From G965233625 sp965233625 (GTDB lineage: Bacteria; Planctomycetota; Planctomycetia; Pirellulales; Pirellulaceae): DNA of 64,000 nucleotides. Shown here piece after piece: positions 24,796 through 32,825 of this stretch. Position 1 is the stretch's first letter, and each line of letters begins with the position of its first letter. The translations under genes were made by a program, and so were the position numbers. Below the pieces are notes generated by a model, which was not told the origin of the DNA, ran no database searches, and was given only the letters and a program-made list of their open reading frames with translations. The DNA is taken from positions 1,550,001 through 1,614,000 of the forward strand of contig OZ247499.1 of the NCBI GenBank assembly GCA_965233625.1. Direction: 5' to 3'.

Positions 24796-26769
24796 ATGCG
24801 TCAAGTTGCCCAGAAACCCGGTGTCATCCTTCTCTTTGTAGCCTTGTTGCTACTGGTCATCGGGCACGCCATGTCGCCGCCGGAATCGCACGCGCGTGCT
24901 GGCGGTGGCGGTGGTTATTCGGGCGGCGGTGGCGGCTTTAGTGGCGGCGGTGGCGGGTTCAGCGGTGGTGGCGGCGGCTTTAGCAGCGGCCGCAGTGGGG
25001 GAAGTTCCCGCCCGATGACCAGCTTCGATTTCTTCATCATCCTGATCATTCTGGTGGTCGTCGCCATCGTCTTTATCTACCAGGCCGTTAATCAGGGACA
25101 ACGCAATACGATCAACCGCGCCCGGCGCAACCTTTCGTCTTCGCAACAGCAACGCGTCCTGGCAGCCATGCAGCAGGCGGACAAGACGTTCTCTTTTGAA
25201 CGGTTCAGCAATCGCGTGACATCCGCGTTTCAGCTGATTCAAAAAGCCTGGAGCGATCAGCAACTGGCTCCCATGCGGCCGTTTGTCTCGGATGGTATCT
25301 ACGAGCGGTTCACCTTGCAGATTCAGGAACAGCAGGATCTGAAATACCGCAACGTCATGCAGAATGTGAAGGTGCTTTCGATGCGGCCTGCGTTTATGGA
25401 CCGCGACGGCTTCTTCGACATTCTCACGGTTGAGATCACGGCGTCCGCCACTGACTACCGTGTGTCACTGCTAAGCGGCAAAGAAATCAAGGGCTTCCGC
25501 CGGAGTGAAACCTTTGTGGAATACTGGAGCTTCCTCCGCAGTCAGAACGCCACAACTAAACAAGGCCCCGGCCTGATGGAAGGCCATTGTCCCAACTGCG
25601 GCGCGCCTGTGGAAATGAACCAGAGCGGTACCTGCGACTCCTGCGATGCCTTGTTACGAAGCGGCGAACACGACTGGGTGCTGTGCGAAATCACCCAGGC
25701 CTCTGAATGGTCCACTGACCGCAGTGTCGAACCAGATAGCGTTACCCGCTACCGGCATCAGGCTGATCCGGGCATCAACACGCAGCATCTGGAAGACCGC
25801 GCCAGTGTCATCTTCTGGCGCCTGGCGATGGCGAACCGTCTGGGCGATACGGCGCCGCTGGCGAAGATGGCCATTTCAAAATACGTAGAAGCTCATCAGC
25901 AACAGCTACAAAGCGGCGGACAGGCCCGCAGTTATCCGGGCGACTGCGCCGTTGGCAGCGTGGAAACGCTGGGCATTGTTCAGGGTGAATACATGGACCT
26001 TGCCCTGGTGCTTATCCGCTGGTCCGGCACCCGGTTCACGGTCACGCCTTCGTCCATTCCCAAGCCGACCGGCGTGAGTGTTGTCCGCCGGACGGTCTTT
26101 CTGCTTGGCCGCCGCAAAGGTGTGAAGTCGCGCGTTGAGCACACAATATCTTCCGCCCATTGCCCAAGCTGCGGCGCCCCGGAAGAGAACCTGGCGTCCC
26201 ATGCCTGTGAAGCATGTGGCGAAGTGCTCAACGACGGGTCGAAAGATTGGGTGCTGACAGATGCGTTGCCGGTCAATCATGATCGTATCCGGCAGCTAAT
26301 CGCGGAAGCCAATACACCTGCTGCCCCGGTTGATGCAGAGATTGTCGAAGGGGGCGTGGTCGAAGCAACCTTAGTTGAGCCACTCCCAGCAGACTCAGAC
26401 CTGCTGGTATGGACGATCAAAATGGCGCTCGCCGACGATCACTTAGACCCGAAAGAAGAAAAGATGCTGGTCGCCGTCGGCAAGAGGAAGAATATCCCCA
26501 GCCATCAGGTGCATCAAATGATTGAAGCCTGCCGCAATGGCGAGATTGAAACGCCGCTGCCACGCAGTGCCGAAGAAGGGCGCCGGTGGATGGCAGCTAT
26601 TGCCGACGCCAGTCTGTGGGACGGCCGCATCGACCCTGCCGAGCGGCAGTTGCTGGTCGGACTGGGTGCCACGATGGAGTATTCGGCCTACGACGTAGAC
26701 CAGCTCATCCGCAGCCGCCGGGCGCGCATGTACCAGGCAGCCCGCAAGCATCTTCGCGACAACAATTAA
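24796..26769 (+). CDS. Gly-rich membrane protein with Tim44-like, zinc-ribbon and TerB-like domains
   Basis: The 657-residue protein is a multi-part membrane protein. It has an N-terminal hydrophobic segment (9-26), a Gly/Ser-rich linker with imperfect GGGGGFS repeats (36-65), a membrane helix (FFIILIILVVVAIVFIY) and a Tim44-like domain (FERFSNRVTSAFQLIQKAW, with VEITASATDYRVSL) at about 130-245. A zinc ribbon follows (CPNCGAP ... CDSCD), then a second Tim44-like stretch and a second ribbon (CPSCGAP ... CEACG). The C-terminus is a TerB-like helical domain (WTIKMALADDHLDPKEEKML, with MAAIADASLWDGRIDPAERQ). GGAG lies about nine bases before ATG 24796. No function is known for the combination; a membrane scaffold or metal-sensing role is a guess. 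Its stop overlaps the convergent neighbour's stop by four bases. Confidence 0.8.
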   Translation: MRQVAQKPGVILLFVALLLLVIGHAMSPPESHARAGGGGGYSGGGGGFSGGGGGFSGGGGGFSSGRSGGSSRPMTSFDFFIILIILVVVAIVFIYQAVNQGQRNTINRARRNLSSSQQQRVLAAMQQADKTFSFERFSNRVTSAFQLIQKAWSDQQLAPMRPFVSDGIYERFTLQIQEQQDLKYRNVMQNVKVLSMRPAFMDRDGFFDILTVEITASATDYRVSLLSGKEIKGFRRSETFVEYWSFLRSQNATTKQGPGLMEGHCPNCGAPVEMNQSGTCDSCDALLRSGEHDWVLCEITQASEWSTDRSVEPDSVTRYRHQADPGINTQHLEDRASVIFWRLAMANRLGDTAPLAKMAISKYVEAHQQQLQSGGQARSYPGDCAVGSVETLGIVQGEYMDLALVLIRWSGTRFTVTPSSIPKPTGVSVVRRTVFLLGRRKGVKSRVEHTISSAHCPSCGAPEENLASHACEACGEVLNDGSKDWVLTDALPVNHDRIRQLIAEANTPAAPVDAEIVEGGVVEATLVEPLPADSDLLVWTIKMALADDHLDPKEEKMLVAVGKRKNIPSHQVHQMIEACRNGEIETPLPRSAEEGRRWMAAIADASLWDGRIDPAERQLLVGLGATMEYSAYDVDQLIRSRRARMYQAARKHLRDNN

Positions 26770-28712
26770 GGCGCCAGCGCGGTGAGTTCTTCCAGCGTGA
26801 CATAGTCGTCGCCGTTGGTATCCAGCCGGTTGAACAGCAGCACCAGCCGTGTGCCAACTTCGTTACGGGCGATTTTGCCATCGTTGTTGCGGTCGAATTT
26901 CTTCAGCACACCTTGCGCGTAACGCAGACGGGCAGGGTTCGGCGCCAGTGGTTTTTCGGCAACGCCCATCGCAACTGGCGCGGCAAAGTCAAAGTAGCCG
27001 AAGTGCATTTCGTGCCACGTCTGTGGTCCCCATTTCACCGTGGCTTCCGGGTCGGGGTTGGCCAGATTTTCTTCGGAGTTATCGAAGTGAGCGACCGTGT
27101 GAATCTTCGTCCCGGCAGGTAGTGTCAGCGGCTGTTTCAGCCGGTAGCCGGTCTGCCAGTTGAAGTCATAGGCGGGAACGTCCAGCAGTTTCTCACGCTT
27201 GCCGTCCGGATAAACCGCTTCGTACATGAAGGATTTCCCACGCAGGTGCATGTGGGGCATCATCGTGAGCAGTTTCACATCGAAATTGACGCTGCCCGAT
27301 GTTGCTTCCGACCGGTAGTTGTCTTCGCCCGGTGGAATATTCAGCCGCTGGTTGGTGGCGCTGGCGGTGCGTACTTCGTACTTCACCTTGTCAGGATCGG
27401 TGAAGACAAACCCGACTTTGCTGCGATCCAGTTGAGGGCTGCCGATGGGTGTGTAGTGCACCTGGAAATAAAGCTTGGCGCCGGCAGGAATTCGCTTGGC
27501 CATGCCTTCGGGGAAGGGTTGCGCCCGCATGCCTGGGACGTATGCTGCCAGGAAGCCGTCGCCTTCGCCAAAGCGTTTTCCTTTGGTGCGGACGAAGACC
27601 AGAATATGGTGCACCACGGCGCGGTTGCCGGGCACCACTTCGGTGGCGCTGATCCACTTATCTTCTTCAAAGCCGGGGTCCACGCTGAAATATTGATAGC
27701 GCACCGTGCCCTCGGCTGGTACTTCAAATGGCTTGGGCCGCATGTAGAATTCCGCATCCGGTTTCTGCGGTAGATTCCATCCGGTGACAAACTCACGCGG
27801 CTCTGGCAGATCTTTGGGGTCGCCTTCCGGGGCGCCTGCTGCCACCCAATCGCGGAGCTGCTGCTTTTCCTCGTCGGTCATCCGGCGTTCGTTGGCGAAC
27901 TGCCCGTGCTTTTTATCGGCGTGCCACGGCGGCATCCGCTGATCGTCCACCACTTCCTGCATCATCTCGGCCCAGCCCGCGACTTCTTTGTAATCGGTCA
28001 GGGCAAACGGCGCGATCTCGCCCTTACGGTGGCATTCCACGCAGTGCTTCTGCAGCAGTCGGGAAATCTGATTTGAATACGTGACCTTGGCGTCTTTTTC
28101 TGGTTCGCGGACACGGCCGATGATGCAGCCTTGCGATTCACTTGCGGGCGTCGTCACCAGCTTACCGGCCAGCACCTGATCCAGCGCCGCGCGAAGATAA
28201 TCGTTGCGTGGTTCGTCCAGCACATAGCCAATACCGAAGCGGTCGTCGACGCGGCCCCAGTAGCGGATAACTTGCCGGTCATCCAGCAGAAAAACTTCCG
28301 GCGTGCGTTTGGCCTTCATCGCATCGGCAACGCGGTTGCCCACGTCTTTCAGCAGCGGATATTTGATTTCGTGCCGGCGGGCGTAGGCATCTAGTTCGGT
28401 GATCGAGTCCTGCACATTCGGATTGATACCGATCACGACCACACCTTGATCGCGATATTTATCGGCCAGTCGCTGTAAATTGGGTCCGTAAAGCTTGGCC
28501 AGCGGGCACTCGCAGCCCAGATAGGCGATGACGATGGCTTTTGCGTTCTTGAAATCGCTGAGCGAAACCGTCTTGCCACGGAAGTCTTTTAGCGTGAAGT
28601 CCGCCACTTTACGGCCAACGGGAGAGTCTTTGACGTCTTCGGCTGCCTGGATGGTTTGGGCTAGGCAGGCCACGGCGAATAAGAAGGCTATCGCTTGAAA
28701 AGTACGCAGCAC
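26766..28712 (-). CDS. Redoxin / cytochrome c / copper monooxygenase-like / EF-hand fusion protein
   Basis: I chose GTG 28712 over TTG 28718 because GGGAG sits seven bases before it. The 648-residue exported protein has a signal peptide to about residue 24, then a redoxin domain (28-180) with GCECPLAK in the active-site position (Cys67, Cys69; CxC rather than CxxC). A haem-binding motif HCVECH (224-228) lies in a cytochrome-like segment. Next comes a region resembling the copper type II ascorbate-dependent (PHM-like) monooxygenases, with paired histidines VVHHILVFV, FQVHYTPIG and MMPHMHLRGKSF. The C-terminus has two EF-hand-like loops (DRNNDGKIARNE, DTNGDDYVTLEE). It probably performs envelope redox chemistry. 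Similar multidomain proteins occur in planctomycetes, but the reaction is unknown. Confidence 0.85.
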   Translation of the reverse strand: MLRTFQAIAFLFAVACLAQTIQAAEDVKDSPVGRKVADFTLKDFRGKTVSLSDFKNAKAIVIAYLGCECPLAKLYGPNLQRLADKYRDQGVVVIGINPNVQDSITELDAYARRHEIKYPLLKDVGNRVADAMKAKRTPEVFLLDDRQVIRYWGRVDDRFGIGYVLDEPRNDYLRAALDQVLAGKLVTTPASESQGCIIGRVREPEKDAKVTYSNQISRLLQKHCVECHRKGEIAPFALTDYKEVAGWAEMMQEVVDDQRMPPWHADKKHGQFANERRMTDEEKQQLRDWVAAGAPEGDPKDLPEPREFVTGWNLPQKPDAEFYMRPKPFEVPAEGTVRYQYFSVDPGFEEDKWISATEVVPGNRAVVHHILVFVRTKGKRFGEGDGFLAAYVPGMRAQPFPEGMAKRIPAGAKLYFQVHYTPIGSPQLDRSKVGFVFTDPDKVKYEVRTASATNQRLNIPPGEDNYRSEATSGSVNFDVKLLTMMPHMHLRGKSFMYEAVYPDGKREKLLDVPAYDFNWQTGYRLKQPLTLPAGTKIHTVAHFDNSEENLANPDPEATVKWGPQTWHEMHFGYFDFAAPVAMGVAEKPLAPNPARLRYAQGVLKKFDRNNDGKIARNEVGTRLVLLFNRLDTNGDDYVTLEELTALAP

Positions 28713-28839
28713 GGTCAATCTCCCTAAATGGCAACTTGCATCAGCCGGACGCGGAATATGGCAGGCGGTAAAACATCCGGCAATAGATCTTACCTCCGCG
28801 AAGACGCGAATGTTTCGCCTGAATCCCCGGAAATATCGC

Positions 28840-29754
28840 TTAATGCGCCTTCACACCGCGAAATTTATTGACCAGATGTACCACGCCCACCACAGCGGCG
28901 CCGATGCTCAGACCGATCACGCCGCAGATCAACGCGTCAGCGATCCAGCCCGCAACCCCGCCATGCAATCCCACCCATTCTTCGGGGTGTAGGCCGAAGC
29001 CATGAATAATAATCTGACCGCCGACCCAGAGCATCGCCGCCGTTCCCACGAACGCCAGCACGCCCAGCAGCTTAGGCATCGCCTTGACGAGTCCGTTGCC
29101 AAACGCCGCGGCGAAACCTTCTTTTTGCAATGCCAACCGCAAGCCAATATCGTCCATCTTCACAATCAGGCCCACCACGCCGTAAACGGCGACGGTGATT
29201 GCGATAGCCACCAGAAAAAGCACGATGCCCTGCATCCAGATCTCAGTCGGATAGTCCGCCTTCACTTCCTTGAGTGAGATTGCCATAATTTCAGCCGACA
29301 AGATGAAGTCCGTACGGATGGCGCTTTTGACCATCTTGTTCTCATGATCTTCACTGGTGACTTCCTTCACCTTCTCCTTGATTGGCTTCTTTTCATGCGG
29401 CCAGAGTTTGTGGATCACCTTCTCGGCGCCTTCGAAGCACAGATAGAGTCCTCCAAGCATCAGAATGGGAGTAATCAACCAGTCCACAAAGTAACTCAAC
29501 AACAACGCCACAGGCAGGATGAACACCAGCTTGTTGATGAGCGAACCCTTCGCAATCCGCCAGATAATGGGCAGTTCGCGCTTGGGGGTAAAGCCAATCA
29601 CATACTGTGGCGTCACTGCAGCGTCGTCAATCACCACGCCTGCCGCCTTCGAACTGGCCTTCGCCGCAGCCACGCCCACATCATCCACCGACGCGGCCGC
29701 CAGTTTGGTAATGGCGGCAACATCGTCCAGCAAAGCGGCTAATCCAGAAGGCAT
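28840..29754 (-). CDS. DUF808 (YedI-like) inner membrane protein
   Basis: The 304-residue polytopic membrane protein starts with the family signature MPSGLAALLDDVAAITKLAA and SVDDVGVAAAKASSKAAGVV. GFTPKRELPIIWRIAKGSL and LGGLYLCFEGAEKVIHKLWP follow, and about six membrane helices are visible. DUF808/YedI proteins are widespread integral membrane proteins without an agreed function. GAGAGAG precedes ATG 29754. It is a single-gene unit. The product ends just after a short amphipathic C-terminal tail, as in homologues. Confidence 0.93.
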   Translation of the reverse strand: MPSGLAALLDDVAAITKLAAASVDDVGVAAAKASSKAAGVVIDDAAVTPQYVIGFTPKRELPIIWRIAKGSLINKLVFILPVALLLSYFVDWLITPILMLGGLYLCFEGAEKVIHKLWPHEKKPIKEKVKEVTSEDHENKMVKSAIRTDFILSAEIMAISLKEVKADYPTEIWMQGIVLFLVAIAITVAVYGVVGLIVKMDDIGLRLALQKEGFAAAFGNGLVKAMPKLLGVLAFVGTAAMLWVGGQIIIHGFGLHPEEWVGLHGGVAGWIADALICGVIGLSIGAAVVGVVHLVNKFRGVKAH

Positions 29755-29837
29755 GGGACTCTCTCGAAAACTCGCGGCGGAAACTGATCGGCAAATCGCA
29801 CTGTGGCGAAGCTAAAGCATACCGCGTTTTCCAGCCA

Positions 29838-30002
29838 TCACCCATAAGGGGAAGAAGGGGCGGGCATTGAACCGCAGCGCCGCTTGCCCGTCGACTTCGG
29901 CAATATCAAGCCGCACTTAAGCCCATTGATCCACACCGACATCGCGTAAATGAGTTTCCCGTAATAGTCATAGCTGAATTCCTTGACTTCTAGCGCGTCC
30001 AC
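29838..30002 (-). CDS. Possible 54-residue continuation or small ORF after the 30003 gene
   Basis: Directly after the TAA of the upstream minus-strand gene (30005-30003), the same frame continues with GTG at 30002 for 54 codons to TGA at 29838. The peptide (starting VDALEVKEFSYDYYGKLIYA) has a plausible protein composition. It may be a separate GTG-started small gene, the tail of the preceding protein behind an in-frame stop, or chance. No ribosome binding site is convincing. Confidence 0.25.
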   Translation of the reverse strand: MDALEVKEFSYDYYGKLIYAMSVWINGLKCGLILPKSTGKRRCGSMPAPSSPYG

Positions 30003-30566
30003 TTAATTCTCGTACTCACAGATTTCAGGTAACACACGGATGTAGATCATGGGCATGATCAGGTTGAACGGGACAACCGACGCCAAAAAGAAGAGGAAAA
30101 ATCCGACAAAAATAGCGGCTGCGAAGAGGTCGTCCTGCAAACCGGGTTGCAGAATGAGGAACCCGAGTACTGCCATCACGATGGTTGATGCGACGTGGTA
30201 ACAATCGTAGAGAAATCTTATGCGTCTTTTCTGAAGAAATTCATGTACGCGCGACACCAGGATCGAACGTCGCCAGCCAGGCCTTCGCATGGAGATTAGG
30301 AAGCATATCGGCGCAATGGCAGCCGTAGGGAAGAGCAACAGACATATAACGTCAAGGCTACGCTGGAAAACGGGAGCATCCGGCGAACCCATTCGAGGTG
30401 AAATGCTTACCTCAATCAGAACTGAATTTATTGCGGCACCAATGGCCAGCCAGAAAGGCGCAAAAGTTGGGAAGAATATGTGTGCGCCACACATAAGAGC
30501 GAAATCCCACTTTGAATGAACGATCTTTCTCGCCCAATTGCCAAGTGGTTTTTCAGGATTGGACAT
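30003..30566 (-). CDS. Hypothetical multi-pass membrane protein
   Basis: About 187 residues from ATG 30566; ATG 30602 is an alternative and neither has a clear ribosome binding site. Four hydrophobic stretches are visible (FALMCGAHIFFPTFAPFWLA, VICLLLFPTAAIAPICFLI, IVMAVLGFLILQPG, LFAAAIFVGFFLFFLASVV). No family motif is recognised. It lies 61 bases downstream of the last glycosyltransferase gene of the exopolysaccharide operon, on the same strand, but nothing else links it to polysaccharide export. The reading frame continues in phase past the stop. Confidence 0.5.
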   Translation of the reverse strand: MSNPEKPLGNWARKIVHSKWDFALMCGAHIFFPTFAPFWLAIGAAINSVLIEVSISPRMGSPDAPVFQRSLDVICLLLFPTAAIAPICFLISMRRPGWRRSILVSRVHEFLQKRRIRFLYDCYHVASTIVMAVLGFLILQPGLQDDLFAAAIFVGFFLFFLASVVPFNLIMPMIYIRVLPEICEYEN

Positions 30567-30627
30567 AAATTGCTCGCTGGCCACGATGCGATCGCACCAC
30601 ATCGTAGCACATGCCCAACCTCGTGCG

Positions 30628-31650
30628 TCACACCATCGCGGGCACGTCCTCTTCCTTTGGAAGAAATTCGCGGCCCAGGGCCTTCTCGTAAACCTGGCAG
30701 ACCCGGCGGGCGACGCTGCTTAGATCGAGCTTGTAATCTTCAATCCGTTGTCGGCCGCCCACTTCAAGATGCGGCGATTGCAGCGTGGCGGCAAGCTTGG
30801 CGCCCAGTTGCTGCGGGTCGCGGTCGCAGACGTGGCAGCCTTCGACGCCGTCTAATAGCCACTCGACATCGCCCACAGGCACGCCAATGATGGGGCGGTT
30901 GCAGGCCATCGCTTCTTTGACCACGTTGGGTGAACCTTCCGCCAGCGACACCATAAACATTGCATCGCAGGCGTTCATATAGTCGGCGACTTCGGCCGGC
31001 GGAATGCCCCACAGCTTCACCATCTCGGCCGGTTGATCCAGTTTCTGGTTGGCAACTTCCAGTGCGCTCTGCGCTGTAGGAAAACCTTTGCGGGGGTTTT
31101 CTGGATTGCCGGGGAACAGCACGTACCGTTTGTCCGGATCGAGGCCGATCTGCTGTCTGGCCTGCTGCCGATCCATTGGCTTGAAGGTCTGCACGTCAAC
31201 GCCGTTGGGGATCACCGTGCAGGGCGCCGGGGCGATGAGGTCGGCCATCATCTGGCTTTTGACCAGAATCTGATCGACACGGCTGGACAGGAAGTTGCGG
31301 TTGATCCACGCAACCGTTCCAGAGAACCAACCCGGTCTGCCGCCCGCCAGCGTATCGCCGTACACATCCGAGCCCATGAAAGACAGCACCAGCGGTTTAC
31401 TACGCTGCATCCTCGCCAACCAGCCACAATAACCAAAGTGCGCGTGCACCAGATCGCAGTCTCGCGCCAGGCGGCGGATGCGCGGGATGGCTTGCAGATA
31501 CTTCAGTTTGGGGATGCCACGCATATCGGCAATGACCGGCTCTATGCCGAACTCGCACAGACTTTCAATCTGCCGCGCGGCGGGCGCCATGCTGCCCGGG
31601 CGGTTGGCGTCGGGCAGCGGCGGCGTGACCATGAGAACGCGGATGCTCAT
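30628..31650 (-). CDS. GT4-family glycosyltransferase (exopolysaccharide operon)
   Basis: The 340-residue cytoplasmic or peripheral GT-B glycosyltransferase is probably involved in building the repeat unit. The donor-binding half has VLFPGNPENPRKGFPTA and the family-4 Glu region MFMVSLAEGSPNVVKEAMAC followed by RPIIGVPVGDVEWLL. The N-terminal half (VLMVTPPLPDANRPGSMAP, DLVHAHFGYCGWLA) forms the acceptor domain. The start overlaps the upstream glycosyltransferase stop by one base (TGATG), so the two are translationally coupled. Donor and acceptor sugars cannot be told. It is the last gene of the nine-gene operon. Confidence 0.9.
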   Translation of the reverse strand: MSIRVLMVTPPLPDANRPGSMAPAARQIESLCEFGIEPVIADMRGIPKLKYLQAIPRIRRLARDCDLVHAHFGYCGWLARMQRSKPLVLSFMGSDVYGDTLAGGRPGWFSGTVAWINRNFLSSRVDQILVKSQMMADLIAPAPCTVIPNGVDVQTFKPMDRQQARQQIGLDPDKRYVLFPGNPENPRKGFPTAQSALEVANQKLDQPAEMVKLWGIPPAEVADYMNACDAMFMVSLAEGSPNVVKEAMACNRPIIGVPVGDVEWLLDGVEGCHVCDRDPQQLGAKLAATLQSPHLEVGGRQRIEDYKLDLSSVARRVCQVYEKALGREFLPKEEDVPAMV

Positions 31651-32789
31651 CAGACCGCCTCCTGCCGGGCTGCCGCCGGCTTGTAGTTACGGGATGTCCC
31701 CTGGCGGCGATGATCTTCCATCGCGCCTTTGTAGACATCCACATGATGCTGCGCCACCACCGCGGGCGAAGACTCAGCGTCCAGCATGGCCCGCGCTGCC
31801 TGTCCCATTTTCTTCCGCAGCGGCGCGTCGGTCAGCAGTTTGATAATCGCCTCGGCCAGCGCTTCCGTGTTTCGCGGTTCGACCAGTAACCCGGTTTCGC
31901 CATGCCGCACCACTTCGTGCAAGCTGCCTACGCGGGTGGCGACAACGGGTTTGGCATGATTGTAGGCGACCGGTATCACACCGCTTTGCGTGGCGGATGT
32001 GTAGGGCAACGCCACCACGCAACTGCGGGCGAAGTGCGCTTCGCGGTCTTCATCGGAAACGCGTTCATTCTGCACGATAAACCGTTCCGGGTTCTGCATC
32101 ATATCGCGGTACCGCTGAAAGTCTTCGCCTTCGCCCGCGATGACGATTTTTACATTGGGAACCTTTTCAGCAATCAGTGGTTCGGCCCGTATCAGGTATT
32201 CCAGCCCTTTGTATTCCCAGATCCGTCCGAAAAAGAGGACCGTGTCAGGCTGCTCATCAACTCCTGGCGCCACATCTGTGTCACCCATCACTATGTGTGG
32301 CACAACGTGGACACGGCGTTGCTGGAAGTGAAGCTCTTCAACGCATTGCTTCTTTAGTTGTTCGCCGTGCACAATCACACGGTCTGCCTGCCGGTAGCCA
32401 TAGTCCATCACCCACTGCGGCGTGCGGCGCGAAGATTTATCGCCGGCATGATGCCGCGGGTTGTGCACCGTGACGACGCGGGGCAGATGCGACAATCGTC
32501 CCAGGGCGAAGTTGAACCACAGATGGCCGCCTTGAAAGTGCACCACGTCCGGCTGGTAGGCGTTAATCTTCGCCAGCAGTTCCCGGCAACTGAACCACTG
32601 ACGCAGCACCTGGCGGAAACGCGGGCGGTGAAACAGATGGGCCTGGACCTTGTCAGATAGCATGTGGGCGTACGGACCGGCTGTGTTGCTGGCAAGCACG
32701 GCCAGCACGTCGTGACCTTGTTCGGCCAAGGCGTTCACATGCCGCACGCTGTACTCGCCGAAGTCGTAGCTTACAAAGGCAATTTTCAT
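31650..32789 (-). CDS. GT4-family glycosyltransferase (exopolysaccharide operon)
   Basis: The 379-residue GT-B protein has the N-terminal acceptor domain (MKIAFVSYDFGEYSVRHVNA, DVVHFQGGHLWFN) and a GT4 donor domain: LFFGRIWEYKGLEYLIRA, KIVIAGEGEDFQRYRD, VALPYTSATQSGVIPVAYNH and RVGSLHEVVRHGETGLLV. The Ser-Gly-Val segment replaces the usual EGFG-type Glu loop, a variant seen in some GT4 enzymes. It is coupled by a one-base stop/start overlap to the next glycosyltransferase and starts 36 bases after the flippase gene, so it belongs to the same operon. Confidence 0.9.
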   Translation of the reverse strand: MKIAFVSYDFGEYSVRHVNALAEQGHDVLAVLASNTAGPYAHMLSDKVQAHLFHRPRFRQVLRQWFSCRELLAKINAYQPDVVHFQGGHLWFNFALGRLSHLPRVVTVHNPRHHAGDKSSRRTPQWVMDYGYRQADRVIVHGEQLKKQCVEELHFQQRRVHVVPHIVMGDTDVAPGVDEQPDTVLFFGRIWEYKGLEYLIRAEPLIAEKVPNVKIVIAGEGEDFQRYRDMMQNPERFIVQNERVSDEDREAHFARSCVVALPYTSATQSGVIPVAYNHAKPVVATRVGSLHEVVRHGETGLLVEPRNTEALAEAIIKLLTDAPLRKKMGQAARAMLDAESSPAVVAQHHVDVYKGAMEDHRRQGTSRNYKPAAARQEAV

Positions 32790-32825
32790 TTTGCTTACCG
32801 TTTCTGTCTTGCGGTCTGGCGCCGG

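Noticed and set aside
24898..24990. Short tandem repeats that could be read as a repeat array
   Set aside because: They are in-frame GGT/GGC-type codons for a Gly/Ser-rich linker, with no spacers, so not a CRISPR or satellite array.
31033..31686. 217-codon plus-strand frame within the glycosyltransferase genes
   Set aside because: It lies opposite two clear GT4 proteins coupled by a stop/start overlap. The predicted sequence has no domain and crosses their gene boundary.
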